Shown here piece after piece: positions 7,007-15,649 of a stretch of DNA of 64,000 nucleotides. A program made the translations under genes and the position numbers. The DNA is taken from assembly GCA_017435615.1 (NCBI GenBank), contig JAFSET010000016.1, positions 1 through 64,000 of the forward strand. The letters run 5' to 3'. The stretch is from Oscillospiraceae bacterium. Its GTDB lineage: Bacteria; Bacillota; Clostridia; Oscillospirales; Oscillospiraceae. The stretch's first letter is position 1. Each line of letters starts with the position of its first letter. The notes under the pieces were generated by a model. That model searched no databases, was not told where the DNA came from, and saw only the letters and a program-made list of their open reading frames with translations.

Positions 7007-7240
7007 ACGCCTCCGGCTGGGCCGGAGGCGTCAGAGTGTCAAAAAAGTACCTTTTCCGAAAATGCGTGTCATTCCGAGGAGCGAAGCGACGTGGGAATCC
7101 GTTCCTAAAAGTATATGTTTTACCTAAAAAATAAGCAAAAACGGTTTTTTTGAGAAACGGATTGCCACGCCAGTGTGCGCACTGGCTCGCAATGACAGGG
7201 GTTTTTGACAGACTGACGCCTCCGGCTGGGCCGGAGGCGT
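7007..7240. repeat. Nested inverted-repeat (REP/MITE-like) element
   Basis: The same 25-base hairpin (ACGCCTCCGGC stem) occurs at 7007-7031 and 7216-7240. The inner flanks are inverted copies too (GTGTCAAAAA at 7037-7046 against TTTTTGACA at 7202-7210), giving about 39-base terminal inverted repeats around 155 bases. Inside, 7068-7102 (CATTCCGAGGAGCGAAGCG) and 7156-7197 (CACTGGCTCGCAATGACA) form a second palindromic pair. It has the look of non-autonomous interspersed repeats common in gut Clostridia. The right hairpin probably also terminates the alpha-galactosidase gene. Confidence 0.6.
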
Positions 7241-7245
7241 TTGAC

Positions 7246-9273
7246 TTATTGGATTAAGATTTCCAAAAATACCGCACAGGGGGTTGCAGGACAGGTCAGG
7301 CGAATTCCGTCCTCGCAGACTGCAAGCTGTACAGCGGTTTTTGTGGGGTACGCGATTTTGGCATCGGCAACGGTTTCCGCAATGGGTACAAGCAGTTCCC
7401 TGTCCCCTTGCAAATTCCATGCCGCCAAATAGATCCGGTTGCCGTTTTTCAGGCCTGCGCAGACCGTCCGGTCTCCAAACCGGGCAAAATCCATGGGGAA
7501 ATAGGGCGTTGCGGTCTTTTTCATATCCGACAGGGTGTTGTAATATTCCACGCCTTCCCGGATCAAATCCATCTGCTGCTCATTCAGATAGTCCAAATGG
7601 CTGGCAAGGTGCATCCTGCCTAATAAGCTGCTCACCATATTGATCACTATGCGATCGTCGGATACGTCCTCACCGGTTACGCAGTCCGATGCCACAGGAT
7701 AGCTCCAAACCGCCGCCTGCTCCGGCAGCACTGCCGCCAGGATATTACCGGCAATATAGGGATAGCGTAAGTAGTCTGTCTGATCGGAGGTGGAAACCAG
7801 GCTATAAGCAGAAAGGGTTTGATAGTCCATCCGCATACCGCCGGAGGCACAGCCTTCAAATATCACATCCGGATATTTGGCGATCATCTCCCGGATCCAA
7901 TCCAGAAAAGCGTTTGCCGCTTCTTCCAGGCCTGCGCCGGGATTTTCGGCGTTCCGGTCTGTGCCAATGCCGCAGTCCTGATTGTAGTCGCACTTAATAT
8001 ACTGCGCGCCGTAATCCTCCACCATCCGGCGGATCGTCTCGGTCATATATGCCCGGACCTTAGGGTTACGGTAGTCAAGAAAATGCCGGTTCATCACCGC
8101 AAGGCGCTTGCCGTGCCGTTGGAAGAAGCAGTCATCATCATAGTGATCCAGCATCTGCTGACACTGTACGCCGATGATCTCCGGCTCGATCCACAGGCCC
8201 GGCTTCATTCCCAGACTGCGGATATAATCCGTGGTTTTCCGGACCCCCTCCGGGAACCGGGCGTGGCTCTCGTTCCAGTGGCCCACAAAGGGGTAGACCT
8301 TGTCGCCGTCCTCTTCGTTGTGCCAGCCACAGTCAATGACATAGTATTCAACGCCGGTTTTGGCAACGATGGGGGCATATTTTGCGGTATTTTCCGCCGT
8401 GGGGCTGTCCCAGGACAGGTGCATATACTCGTTAAAAATGGTGGGCAGGCTGCTGTCCGCGGGGCTGATGCCGGCAATGTGGCGGCGGTAGCGTGTCATA
8501 TTGCCGATCACATCGTTCAAATTCTTGCCAAAGGCCAATGCGGCACAGGGGGTGGTGTAGCTCTGCCCCGGCTGCAAGGTCTTGAACCAGCCGCCAAAGG
8601 GATAGTTAGGACCTCCCAAATACAGGTAGTATTTGCCGGCTATATCCGACAGCTCATAATACCAGGAGCTGCTGCTCTCAATTTGAAACATCAGGAAACT
8701 ACCCTTTTCTCTGTCCTCCAAAATGCCCATAGGCAGCATTTCCTTGGTGGACCAGCTTCCGATATTGCAGCCGCTGACCCGTTGCTGAGAGTCACTGGCA
8801 CCGCCGTACAGCCCCCTTTCCCGGAAATTCTGCGTCCGGGGCTGACATTCTGCGTGGTGGCTTTGTAGAAAATCCGTAAAGCGTATATTCTCCGGCTTCT
8901 GCTTGTCACCTATACCGGCGATACAGACCGAAGATATCTCCTCAACTACCAAGGGAGCATCGGTGATGTTGGTCACCACCGTATAGGCCCGGACCGCATT
9001 GGTATCGTCATAGCTTTGTATCACTGTTTGCGCACGGACATTGGGACTTTCCTGCACCACCGTCAAGGTATTGCCGATAACACTGTGGGTTTTATAGACA
9101 AGCCGCGCAGACTCCGAGGATCTGACCAATTTGGCACCCATATGGGTATCCTTGTTTTCTCCTGCGATCTGCACCTGCACAAATTCGCTGTTCAAGCCTG
9201 CAAAGCGATCTGCTGTTTGCAGCCTGATTTTGTTTTCATCCGTGGTGAATGTCAGATTTTTAAAATGCAGCAT
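7246..9273 (-). CDS. Alpha-galactosidase, glycoside hydrolase family 36
   Basis: 675 aa, cytoplasmic (no signal peptide). It removes terminal alpha-1,6-galactose from raffinose-type sugars, melibiose or galactomannan fragments. Domain order: N-terminal beta-supersandwich (1-270), TIM barrel (about 280-580), C-terminal beta domain. Seen: MHLSWDSPTAEN, YYVIDCGWH, GLWIEPEIIG, YIKCDYNQD with the nucleophile Asp near residue 429, FEGCASGGMRMD and STSDQTDY with the acid/base Asp near residue 495. AGGGAAAT precedes the ATG. A terminator at 9353 separates it from the upstream operon, so it is probably transcribed alone. Confidence 0.93.
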   Translation of the reverse strand: MLHFKNLTFTTDENKIRLQTADRFAGLNSEFVQVQIAGENKDTHMGAKLVRSSESARLVYKTHSVIGNTLTVVQESPNVRAQTVIQSYDDTNAVRAYTVVTNITDAPLVVEEISSVCIAGIGDKQKPENIRFTDFLQSHHAECQPRTQNFRERGLYGGASDSQQRVSGCNIGSWSTKEMLPMGILEDREKGSFLMFQIESSSSWYYELSDIAGKYYLYLGGPNYPFGGWFKTLQPGQSYTTPCAALAFGKNLNDVIGNMTRYRRHIAGISPADSSLPTIFNEYMHLSWDSPTAENTAKYAPIVAKTGVEYYVIDCGWHNEEDGDKVYPFVGHWNESHARFPEGVRKTTDYIRSLGMKPGLWIEPEIIGVQCQQMLDHYDDDCFFQRHGKRLAVMNRHFLDYRNPKVRAYMTETIRRMVEDYGAQYIKCDYNQDCGIGTDRNAENPGAGLEEAANAFLDWIREMIAKYPDVIFEGCASGGMRMDYQTLSAYSLVSTSDQTDYLRYPYIAGNILAAVLPEQAAVWSYPVASDCVTGEDVSDDRIVINMVSSLLGRMHLASHLDYLNEQQMDLIREGVEYYNTLSDMKKTATPYFPMDFARFGDRTVCAGLKNGNRIYLAAWNLQGDRELLVPIAETVADAKIAYPTKTAVQLAVCEDGIRLTCPATPCAVFLEILIQ

Positions 9274-9352
9274 AGATATTTCCCTCCGTGGGCATAGTCT
9301 TTACAGTGGTTTTTTTCATTTTATATCAGTAAAACAGAAAAATCAACTTTTA

Positions 9353-9392
9353 AAAACCCAGTGGCGGTGAGTCTTCTCCGCCACTGGGTTTT
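9353..9392 (-). terminator. Terminator at the end of the first glycan operon
   Basis: A 15-bp perfect stem (9353-9367 with 9378-9392); on the minus strand it ends in GGGTTTT. It lies just after the DUF1961-like gene. Confidence 0.8.
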
Positions 9393-9398
9393 GTCTTT

Positions 9399-10022
9399 TT
9401 AAAATTCCGGTTCGTAAACCTGGCTCCGCTTTTCCCAGGCGATCTTCCGCACCTGAATATCCCGGATCTTCAATGCTGTGGAATAGGGCGAAAAGCCCAC
9501 ATGACCGCCGCAAATGGGATCCGAGTCGATCAGCTCCTGCACCAGCACGCCGTCGGCAAACAGGAAGCAGTGGCCATCAATGGCACCGGTGAGGATCTCC
9601 ACCTCCGTACCGGGGGTATATTGGTACAAAGAGGTCAGGGAACGCATTTCCTCCTCCGGAAAGCGCTCAATGCCGCTTTTATTCTCATACCAGCCGTTCA
9701 GGCCCACCACATAGGATTTTTTCAGATAGTTTACCGAATCATCCCAGGTGGTACAAAATACCGCATTCAAATCCCGGGTGGCAGGCAGGACTGTTGCCAT
9801 TTTAAAGCGCATCATCACATTATCCTGAAAGCACTGCTTACTCAGCAGGATGCCGCCGAAATTTCCCGGCTCACTGCCAATGAGATAGCCGTCCCGGCAG
9901 GACCAATGTCCCAGCTTGGCATCCCAGATATCCTGCCAGTTTTCATCCGGCTGATAGTCCAGCAAAATTTCAGACTGATCCCAAAGGATCTTCTTTCCCA
10001 ACAGTAAAATTTCCTTTTCCAT
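9399..10022 (-). CDS. DUF1961-like concanavalin-fold protein
   Basis: 207 aa from ATG 10022, chosen because AGGAGA lies 8 bases upstream; an earlier in-frame start would overlap the ThrE-like gene. No signal peptide. The pattern WQDIWDAKLGHWSCRDGYL, YVVGLNGWYENKSGIERF, GAIDGHCFLFADGVLVQEL and GHVGFSPYSTALKIRDIQV is that of a beta-sandwich, concanavalin A-like sugar-binding or glycosidase fold, as in DUF1961 proteins found in carbohydrate operons. A catalytic role is not established. It is the last gene of the operon. Confidence 0.6.
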   Translation of the reverse strand: MEKEILLLGKKILWDQSEILLDYQPDENWQDIWDAKLGHWSCRDGYLIGSEPGNFGGILLSKQCFQDNVMMRFKMATVLPATRDLNAVFCTTWDDSVNYLKKSYVVGLNGWYENKSGIERFPEEEMRSLTSLYQYTPGTEVEILTGAIDGHCFLFADGVLVQELIDSDPICGGHVGFSPYSTALKIRDIQVRKIAWEKRSQVYEPEF

Positions 10023-10033
10023 AGTGTTCTCCT

Positions 10034-11254
10034 TTATTTTCTCTGATAACCGGTCCACATCCGCACCGTGGTGCTGACCACCAAAATACCGGCAGCCATC
10101 ACACCGGCGGTCGCCAGGGTATTCATGCCGTATTGGGCCGCCAGTGCCATATCACCCCGGATGGCGTACAGCGCCGTATAGTAAATACCTGCGCCGGGAA
10201 TCAGCGGCAGCAGGGATATCACCAAATAGGAAATGGCCGGATACCTACGCACCCTTGCCATCGCTTCCGAAAAAACCGCAGCGGCGCAGGTGGCAAGAAA
10301 ACAGCACAGCAGGCTGTCGCAGCCCAGAGCCTCTGCCGCGCAATATACGCCCCAGGTAACCGCACCGCCCAGTGCGCACAGCAGCTTTCCCCGGCCGTGG
10401 ATATTGAACACGATGACAAATCCGGCACAGGCAGCAAAGCTGACAACACAGGTAACCCACGGGTTGTGGGATACAGCCTCCATCTGCCGGGGCAATTCCC
10501 ATAAGGTATCCACAAAAGTCCAGGCGGCACCGGTTCCTAAGGCCACTGCCACTGCGATCAAAAGTGCCTCCACCACCCGGTTCACGCCGGAGTTGGTGTC
10601 ACCGTAAATCATATCTCGCATGGCATTGGTAAACAGAAGGCCGGGCACCAACAGCATCAGCGTTCCGATCACCGATGCGTCCACGTTGGGAAGCCAGCCC
10701 AGTGCGCTGATGCCGTAGGCAAGAACGGCGATCAAAAAGGCGGCAGCGATTTTTTGGAAGAACACATTGGTCTTCAGCTTTCCCATAAAACGCTCCGCTA
10801 CCCCCAGCAGCAGACCGCACACAGCGGCACAGGCCGAATCCAGCACACTGCCGCCAAAGAAAATGCAGAAACCCCAGGCCACCAGAATATATCCCAGCAG
10901 AACCACCGGCAGCTTGTAATGCTTTCGCTTTTGTTCGGTTTCCTGCAGCCACTGCATAGCCGTTTCCAAATCCGGCTTTTGGGCGCAGATGCGACGGCCT
11001 AAGTTGGAATACTGCTCCACCGCATCCAAGTCATTTCCCTTGCGCTCCATACGGCAAAGCTGGGTCATGGGCGGCTGCCCCGGGATGACAATGGTAATGA
11101 TCAGGCTGTTGGGGACGGAATACACCCGGGAGTCCACGCCATAGGCGCTTAAGATCCGGTTCACGCTTTCCTCCACCCGGTAGGTCTCTGCGCCGCCCAT
11201 GGCAATACCGCAGCCGATCCGGGATACCAGCTCCATTAATAATGTATCGTTCAT
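10034..11254 (-). CDS. Threonine/serine exporter (ThrE) family membrane protein
   Basis: 406 aa from ATG 11254; an in-frame GTG lies 9 bases upstream. The N-terminal half is the ThrE (DUF1212) domain: ELVSRIGCGIAMGGAETYRVEESV and the cytoplasmic VDSRVYSVPNSLIITI, followed by about five membrane segments. The C-terminal half (about 275-400) adds four or five more, matching the second ThrE_2 subunit, so both parts are fused as in Corynebacterium ThrE. Members export small amino acids. Its place beside sugar genes is unusual; it may simply be a passenger. Confidence 0.82.
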   Translation of the reverse strand: MNDTLLMELVSRIGCGIAMGGAETYRVEESVNRILSAYGVDSRVYSVPNSLIITIVIPGQPPMTQLCRMERKGNDLDAVEQYSNLGRRICAQKPDLETAMQWLQETEQKRKHYKLPVVLLGYILVAWGFCIFFGGSVLDSACAAVCGLLLGVAERFMGKLKTNVFFQKIAAAFLIAVLAYGISALGWLPNVDASVIGTLMLLVPGLLFTNAMRDMIYGDTNSGVNRVVEALLIAVAVALGTGAAWTFVDTLWELPRQMEAVSHNPWVTCVVSFAACAGFVIVFNIHGRGKLLCALGGAVTWGVYCAAEALGCDSLLCCFLATCAAAVFSEAMARVRRYPAISYLVISLLPLIPGAGIYYTALYAIRGDMALAAQYGMNTLATAGVMAAGILVVSTTVRMWTGYQRK

Positions 11255-11265
11255 ATATAGCACCT

Positions 11266-11293
11266 AACCGGCCACGGGTTTCCGTGGCCGGTT
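11266..11293 (-). other. Intercistronic hairpin
   Basis: A 12-bp perfect stem (11266-11277 with 11282-11293) between the aminotransferase and the ThrE-like gene. There is no T tract on the minus strand, so attenuation or mRNA end protection is likelier than full termination. Confidence 0.4.
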
Positions 11294-11301
11294 TACAGTT
11301 A

Positions 11302-12615
11302 TTAAATGCCCTTCTGCATCTCGTCGATGGATTCCAAAATGGCATCTGCCATGTAATCCAACTGCTCCTGGGTCAGGCCGTAGATGGGGAAATGGGTGAA
11401 CCGGCGGTCAAAGACCTCCTCGGTCACCGGGCAGGTAGCGGCAATGGCTGCCTCATCATAGCCACGCTCCTTCAGCACCTCAAAGCGGTACAAAGGACCA
11501 AAGTGGGCGATCTCCGTAACACCCTTCTGTGCCAGCTTCTTCTTGAACAACTGCACATCACCGCCTGCCTTCTCAGGATCGATGATCACGCTGTAAAGGT
11601 GGAAGGTGGGCTTGATCTCGTCATTACCCAGATCCTGGGGGATCAGCGCATCACAGCCGGACAGACGCTTTGTCAGATAGGCTGCTGCCTGTGCACGGGC
11701 TTCCAAAATCTTGTCGTAACGGGAAAGCTGCAACTGCAGGCCCAGGCCCTGAATCTCTGTGGTGGAGAAGTTGGTGGCAACAAAGCTGCTGCCATCCTTG
11801 CCGGGAATGGAGCACACATCATACAGCCAGTTCTTGATTTGCTTGGAGAAGTCTGCACCCAGGAAACGGGCACGCTTCATCTCGGGACGGAAATCCTTGA
11901 TGGTGGTGGTGAGAATACCGCCCTCACCAAAGGAGGTCATATTCTTCACTTCGTGGAAGGAGTAGGCACCAAAGTGACCGATGGTACCCAGCTTCTTGCC
12001 CTTGTACTCACCGCCAAAGCCGTGGGCAGCGTCCTCCAAAACGATGATGCCGTGCTTCTCTGCCAGCTCCATAATGGCATCCATGTCCACAGGATAGCCG
12101 CCGATATGTACCGGCACGATCATCTTGGTCTTATCGGTGATCTTCTTGGCAACATCCTTAGGGTCGATGTTCAGGGTCACCGGGTCCACGTCGGCAAACA
12201 CGATCTTACAGCCGATGGACAGGGGGTATGCCATGGTAGCAGCAAAGGTGATGGCAGGCACGATCACCTCGTCACCGGGCTGCAGACCCACATACTTGGA
12301 AGCGATTTCAAAGCCTGCGGTGCAGTTGGTCAGGAACACACAGCCCTCGGTGTTCAAGAACTCGTCGCACATTTCCTCAGCCTTGGCCACCTCAGCGTCC
12401 AAAGACAGCTTTGCAGGAGGCTCAGAGACCTGGTCCAAAGCATAGACCTTCTCTTCCACAGCCTTCATGGCTGCATCATATTCTGCGCCCTCGCCCTTCA
12501 TCAGGAAGCGGACGATGGCCATCAGGTCCTGGGCGTTGTAGTTTTCGCCCACTGCTGCCCAAGGCACCTTGGTCTCACCGGTATTGTAACGAAAATCAGA
12601 AGCTTTCTTTGCCAT
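11302..12615 (-). CDS. DegT/DnrJ/EryC1/StrS family PLP aminotransferase
   Basis: 437 aa, cytoplasmic. The family transfers amino groups to keto-sugars or related carbonyls with PLP. Seen: TNCTAGFEIASKYVGLQPGDEVIVPAITFAAT (the family writes TxGTxAL here), FADVDPVTLNID, VLEDAAHGFGGEYKGKKLG, and GHFGAYSFHEVKNMTSFGEGG with the PLP-binding Lys near residue 222. RBS GGAGGAAC lies upstream of the ATG. It is 14 bases after the oxidoreductase gene. An oxidoreductase that makes a keto-sugar and an aminotransferase that uses it would form an amino-sugar route, run either to build or to break down the sugar. The actual substrate is not visible. Confidence 0.88.
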   Translation of the reverse strand: MAKKASDFRYNTGETKVPWAAVGENYNAQDLMAIVRFLMKGEGAEYDAAMKAVEEKVYALDQVSEPPAKLSLDAEVAKAEEMCDEFLNTEGCVFLTNCTAGFEIASKYVGLQPGDEVIVPAITFAATMAYPLSIGCKIVFADVDPVTLNIDPKDVAKKITDKTKMIVPVHIGGYPVDMDAIMELAEKHGIIVLEDAAHGFGGEYKGKKLGTIGHFGAYSFHEVKNMTSFGEGGILTTTIKDFRPEMKRARFLGADFSKQIKNWLYDVCSIPGKDGSSFVATNFSTTEIQGLGLQLQLSRYDKILEARAQAAAYLTKRLSGCDALIPQDLGNDEIKPTFHLYSVIIDPEKAGGDVQLFKKKLAQKGVTEIAHFGPLYRFEVLKERGYDEAAIAATCPVTEEVFDRRFTHFPIYGLTQEQLDYMADAILESIDEMQKGI

Positions 12616-12629
12616 TTTTTGTTCCTCCT

Positions 12630-13676
12630 TTAAAGTGTTACGGTTACTTTTTCATCATTGGATCGATATGCCGCTTCCATAATGCGCTGGACCTGAACCG
12701 CCTGACAGGCAGGCACCTCCAGTGCAGCACCGGTCAGCAGAGAATTGGAAAAGCTCTCAATTTCTCTTGCATAGGCATTGCCGAATTCCACTTCGATGCT
12801 CTGTCCCTCGGCCTTATTGGTATCCTGCTGGGCAACATAGCCGCCCTGCTCCCCTAAGAACATGGCATCCAAGGTGCCGCCATCCTCCTGACCGATGACA
12901 CCGTAGCCTAAAAGTCTGCCCCGGTCACCAAAGATCTCGATGCGCCATTTGGCAGCCTCATCGGGGACATTGAAATTGGACTGGACCACGCACTGACAGC
13001 CGTTTTCCATCCGCATCAGCACCGTGGAGCTGTCCTCCACCTCATAGTGGAAGGAAAGGGTGTCGTGGAAGGCGGCCACATCCTTTGCGTTACTTTGCAA
13101 AATATACTGCATCAGGTCGATGCAATGCACGCCCATATCCATCATGGCACCGCCACCGGAGGCAGCCTTTGTCTGCCGCCAGGCACCGGGGATATCCGGA
13201 TACCAGCAGGTAAACTGGGCATAGCCGGAAACCGGCTTGCCGATCTTGCCCTCTGCGATCGCCTTCTTCATGGCCTGCACATAGGAGCCAAAACGCATCA
13301 TCAGGCCTGCGGCGATCTTCACGCCCTTGCTTTCGCAGTAATCCACGACCTTCTGACCTTCTTCAGCGGTCATAGCCAAAGGCTTTTCGATCAAAATATG
13401 CTTACCGGCATCGGCTGCCATCATGGCTTGCTTGGCATGAAGTACCACGGGAGATGCAATATATACCGCATCCACCTCCGGGTCTGCCAGCAGATCCGCT
13501 TCATTATCATAAGCCTTTTTGCAGCCCCACTTGGCACGGCACTTTTCCGCCAGCTCCATATTGATCTCCATCACGGCAACCAGCTCGGCGTTGCTGCAGA
13601 GCATCATGCCGGGAATGGTTCTGCGGTCGGCAATGCCGCCGGCACCGATCACGCCCCAACGAATTTTTTGATTCAT
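12630..13676 (-). CDS. Gfo/Idh/MocA family sugar oxidoreductase
   Basis: 348 aa from ATG 13676 (AAGGAG upstream); longer in-frame sequence is antisense to nothing conserved and overlaps the next gene. Rossmann motif GVIGAGGIA at residues 8-16, then AVYIASPVVLHAKQAMMAADAGKHILIEKPLA with the catalytic EKP, and DMGVHCIDLMQYIL with the family's conserved GxHxxD. It oxidises or reduces a sugar or inositol with NAD(P). It is placed directly upstream of the DegT-like gene, 14 bases apart, so the two probably act in sequence. Confidence 0.9.
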   Translation of the reverse strand: MNQKIRWGVIGAGGIADRRTIPGMMLCSNAELVAVMEINMELAEKCRAKWGCKKAYDNEADLLADPEVDAVYIASPVVLHAKQAMMAADAGKHILIEKPLAMTAEEGQKVVDYCESKGVKIAAGLMMRFGSYVQAMKKAIAEGKIGKPVSGYAQFTCWYPDIPGAWRQTKAASGGGAMMDMGVHCIDLMQYILQSNAKDVAAFHDTLSFHYEVEDSSTVLMRMENGCQCVVQSNFNVPDEAAKWRIEIFGDRGRLLGYGVIGQEDGGTLDAMFLGEQGGYVAQQDTNKAEGQSIEVEFGNAYAREIESFSNSLLTGAALEVPACQAVQVQRIMEAAYRSNDEKVTVTL

Positions 13677-13687
13677 ATTTATTCTCC

Positions 13688-14539
13688 TTATGGTTTCACC
13701 AGTGTCAGGATATCTGCCACGGGACGAAGTACCTCCAGTCCGGAGGACGGACTGTTCAGAATTTTCATTTCGCCACCGGAGGCTTTTCCCATCAAAATGG
13801 TGGAATGTCCGCCGTCTAAATTCAGCACACTGCGGATCGGCACATCCAGATCCAAAAATACCTGCAAAAGATCGGCATAAGTCGCGCCCACCGTTGTTTC
13901 CGAACGGCCATCCACACACACCAGCACCAGGCCGCCCTCATCAGTAATGGCTACCGCCGTTCTGGGCTCCACCGCCGGTGATGAGTGGGGGCACAGCTTG
14001 TGCTCACGCATCAGCCATACACCGCCGCCAACGGCCTGATACAATTTGCCCTTGTAGGTGCTCTCATAGCCCTCCAGGTCCGACATAACATACTCGCCGT
14101 CATGGGTTACCCCAAACCAGTTGTCGCCGTAATGCTCTACCTTGTTGGGCTCTTTATGGACCACGCCGTCAATGATCTGTGCGCCGTAGGTGGTCTTGTC
14201 GCCGTTGTTGAAAAAGTGGAAAAAGTCAGCGTTTACCGCCGCAACCACATCTTTTCCCAAGCCCTCCATTTGGGCAACATGCTCCGGCACGGTCTGCGAC
14301 TGCCCCTGGGGACTGCCCCATACTGCCGCCCTGGCAGGAGACTCCGCCGCAGCTACCACAATGTGGGTCTGCACCGGCTTGCCGTCCTCACGCACATAGT
14401 CCCTTTGCAGATAGCATACCCCTTCGCACAGCGTTTGACTGCGCTGTGCGATCAAGGACAAACCGTAGTTGGGAAGGTCCTTTCGCCAGCCATAGTCACG
14501 GCTTCTTTGGGTGTCCATTGTAATCGTCACACTGCTCAT
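13688..14539 (-). CDS. Phosphodiester glycosidase (NAGPA/DUF2233) family, cytoplasmic form
   Basis: 283 aa, without signal peptide. The family includes the uncovering enzyme that removes GlcNAc from GlcNAc-1-phosphodiester-mannose. Motifs: VVAAVNADFFHFFNNGD, GVVHKEPNKVEHY, YQAVGGGVWLM, EPRTAVAI and the hallmark VLNLDGGHSTILMG near residue 240. The last motif has GGHST where the two secreted homologues in this locus have GGGST. Spacing to its neighbours is 11 and 19 bases. Being cytoplasmic, it may cleave imported sugar-phosphodiesters. The substrate is inferred only from the family. Confidence 0.85.
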   Translation of the reverse strand: MSSVTITMDTQRSRDYGWRKDLPNYGLSLIAQRSQTLCEGVCYLQRDYVREDGKPVQTHIVVAAAESPARAAVWGSPQGQSQTVPEHVAQMEGLGKDVVAAVNADFFHFFNNGDKTTYGAQIIDGVVHKEPNKVEHYGDNWFGVTHDGEYVMSDLEGYESTYKGKLYQAVGGGVWLMREHKLCPHSSPAVEPRTAVAITDEGGLVLVCVDGRSETTVGATYADLLQVFLDLDVPIRSVLNLDGGHSTILMGKASGGEMKILNSPSSGLEVLRPVADILTLVKP

Positions 14540-14558
14540 AGTCGTTCCTCTTTTGCAA

Positions 14559-15635
14559 TCAATCCAGCTTCACAGCTTCACCCAGCCGGATGCTTTCGTA
14601 TGCCGCGTTCATGGCACGAATGGAATTATAGTGCTCACGCAGGCCTACCGTGGGCTTTCGTCCGTTTCGGATGCAATGGTAAAACTCTGCTGTGCGGCGG
14701 TTCCACAGTCCGGAGCTACCCAAACCGGCACAGTAGTAATCTCCTGTGGGCACCATTTGGCTGCAGAAGGTCTTGCCGTAAAGATCGGCAACGATGGTTC
14801 CCTTTGTGCCCACAGCGGTCATAAACACCTCCACGGGCTTGGGGTTTTTCACGCCCTTACGGGGATATTCCCGCCGTTCGTTGTTGGCATAGGAGGGGTC
14901 GATGGAGAAGATCACATCGTTTTTCAGTTTTCCGATGATCCGCACCATATCCTCCGTCTGCACTTCGTCACGCAGATTGGGGGACACATCGGCATACACG
15001 GTCCCAAATTCCGAGCCGGTAATATAGCGGATCACATCAAACACATGAGGGTGATCTGCCAAAGCACCGCCGCGGAACCGATGATCGCCGGGACGCAGAC
15101 TGACCCGTTTGCCGTAGCTTTCCTCCGGGTCACACATCCAGGGCCACCACCACACGGGATTGTGGGAATAATTGACCAAATTGACGGACAGCAGCTTGCC
15201 GATGGCGCCGTTTTCAATGGCCTCCTTCACCCGGTACACCGGGGCGTGATGGCGCATTTCCAGTTCCACCTGACATACCACACCGGCTTCCTCCGTCAAG
15301 CGGATCATTTCCGCATATTCGTCCATATCGAAGGTAGGCACTTTCATGGAAAAGATATGCAGACCCCGTTTGGTCGCATCCCGCACCTGCCGCATATGGC
15401 TGATATTGTCGCTGGCCAGGATCACTGCCTCCAGCTCCGGATGATTGGCATACAACTCCTCATCGGTGGAATACTGGGGGATATTTTCCAGCTTTTCCAT
15501 GCCCTCTCCGCCTTCGTAGCCGGGGGCAATGGACACGGCTACCAGCTCAAACATGGGGTCATCCTTCAAAGGATAATAGCCCTTTGCGTGGCCGTGATTG
15601 CAGGAAAGGATCGCAATTTTAATTGGTTTGATCAT
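14559..15635 (-). CDS. Gfo/Idh/MocA-type oxidoreductase, atypical N-terminus
   Basis: 358 aa. The Rossmann start reads MIKPIKIAILSCNHGHAKGYY, so the usual GxGxxG is replaced by SCNHGHA. The rest fits the family: AVILASDNISHMRQVRDATKRG, then the EKP position reads FSMKVPTF, HHAPVYRVKEAIENGAIGKLLSV, and GGALADHPHVFDVIRYI. A close paralogue lies at 40683-41792 with the same first 17 residues. Because the nucleotide loop and the EKP Lys environment differ, cofactor use is uncertain. It sits 14 bases after the gene at 15650. Confidence 0.8.
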   Translation of the reverse strand: MIKPIKIAILSCNHGHAKGYYPLKDDPMFELVAVSIAPGYEGGEGMEKLENIPQYSTDEELYANHPELEAVILASDNISHMRQVRDATKRGLHIFSMKVPTFDMDEYAEMIRLTEEAGVVCQVELEMRHHAPVYRVKEAIENGAIGKLLSVNLVNYSHNPVWWWPWMCDPEESYGKRVSLRPGDHRFRGGALADHPHVFDVIRYITGSEFGTVYADVSPNLRDEVQTEDMVRIIGKLKNDVIFSIDPSYANNERREYPRKGVKNPKPVEVFMTAVGTKGTIVADLYGKTFCSQMVPTGDYYCAGLGSSGLWNRRTAEFYHCIRNGRKPTVGLREHYNSIRAMNAAYESIRLGEAVKLD

Positions 15636-15649
15636 ATTTTTGCGCTCCT

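Noticed and set aside
7007..7240. Small coding frames of about 60 aa
   Set aside because: They run through palindromic repeat sequence and lack ribosome sites.
11242..12633. 463-aa + strand frame
   Set aside because: Antisense to the DegT-type aminotransferase, which has clear PLP motifs.
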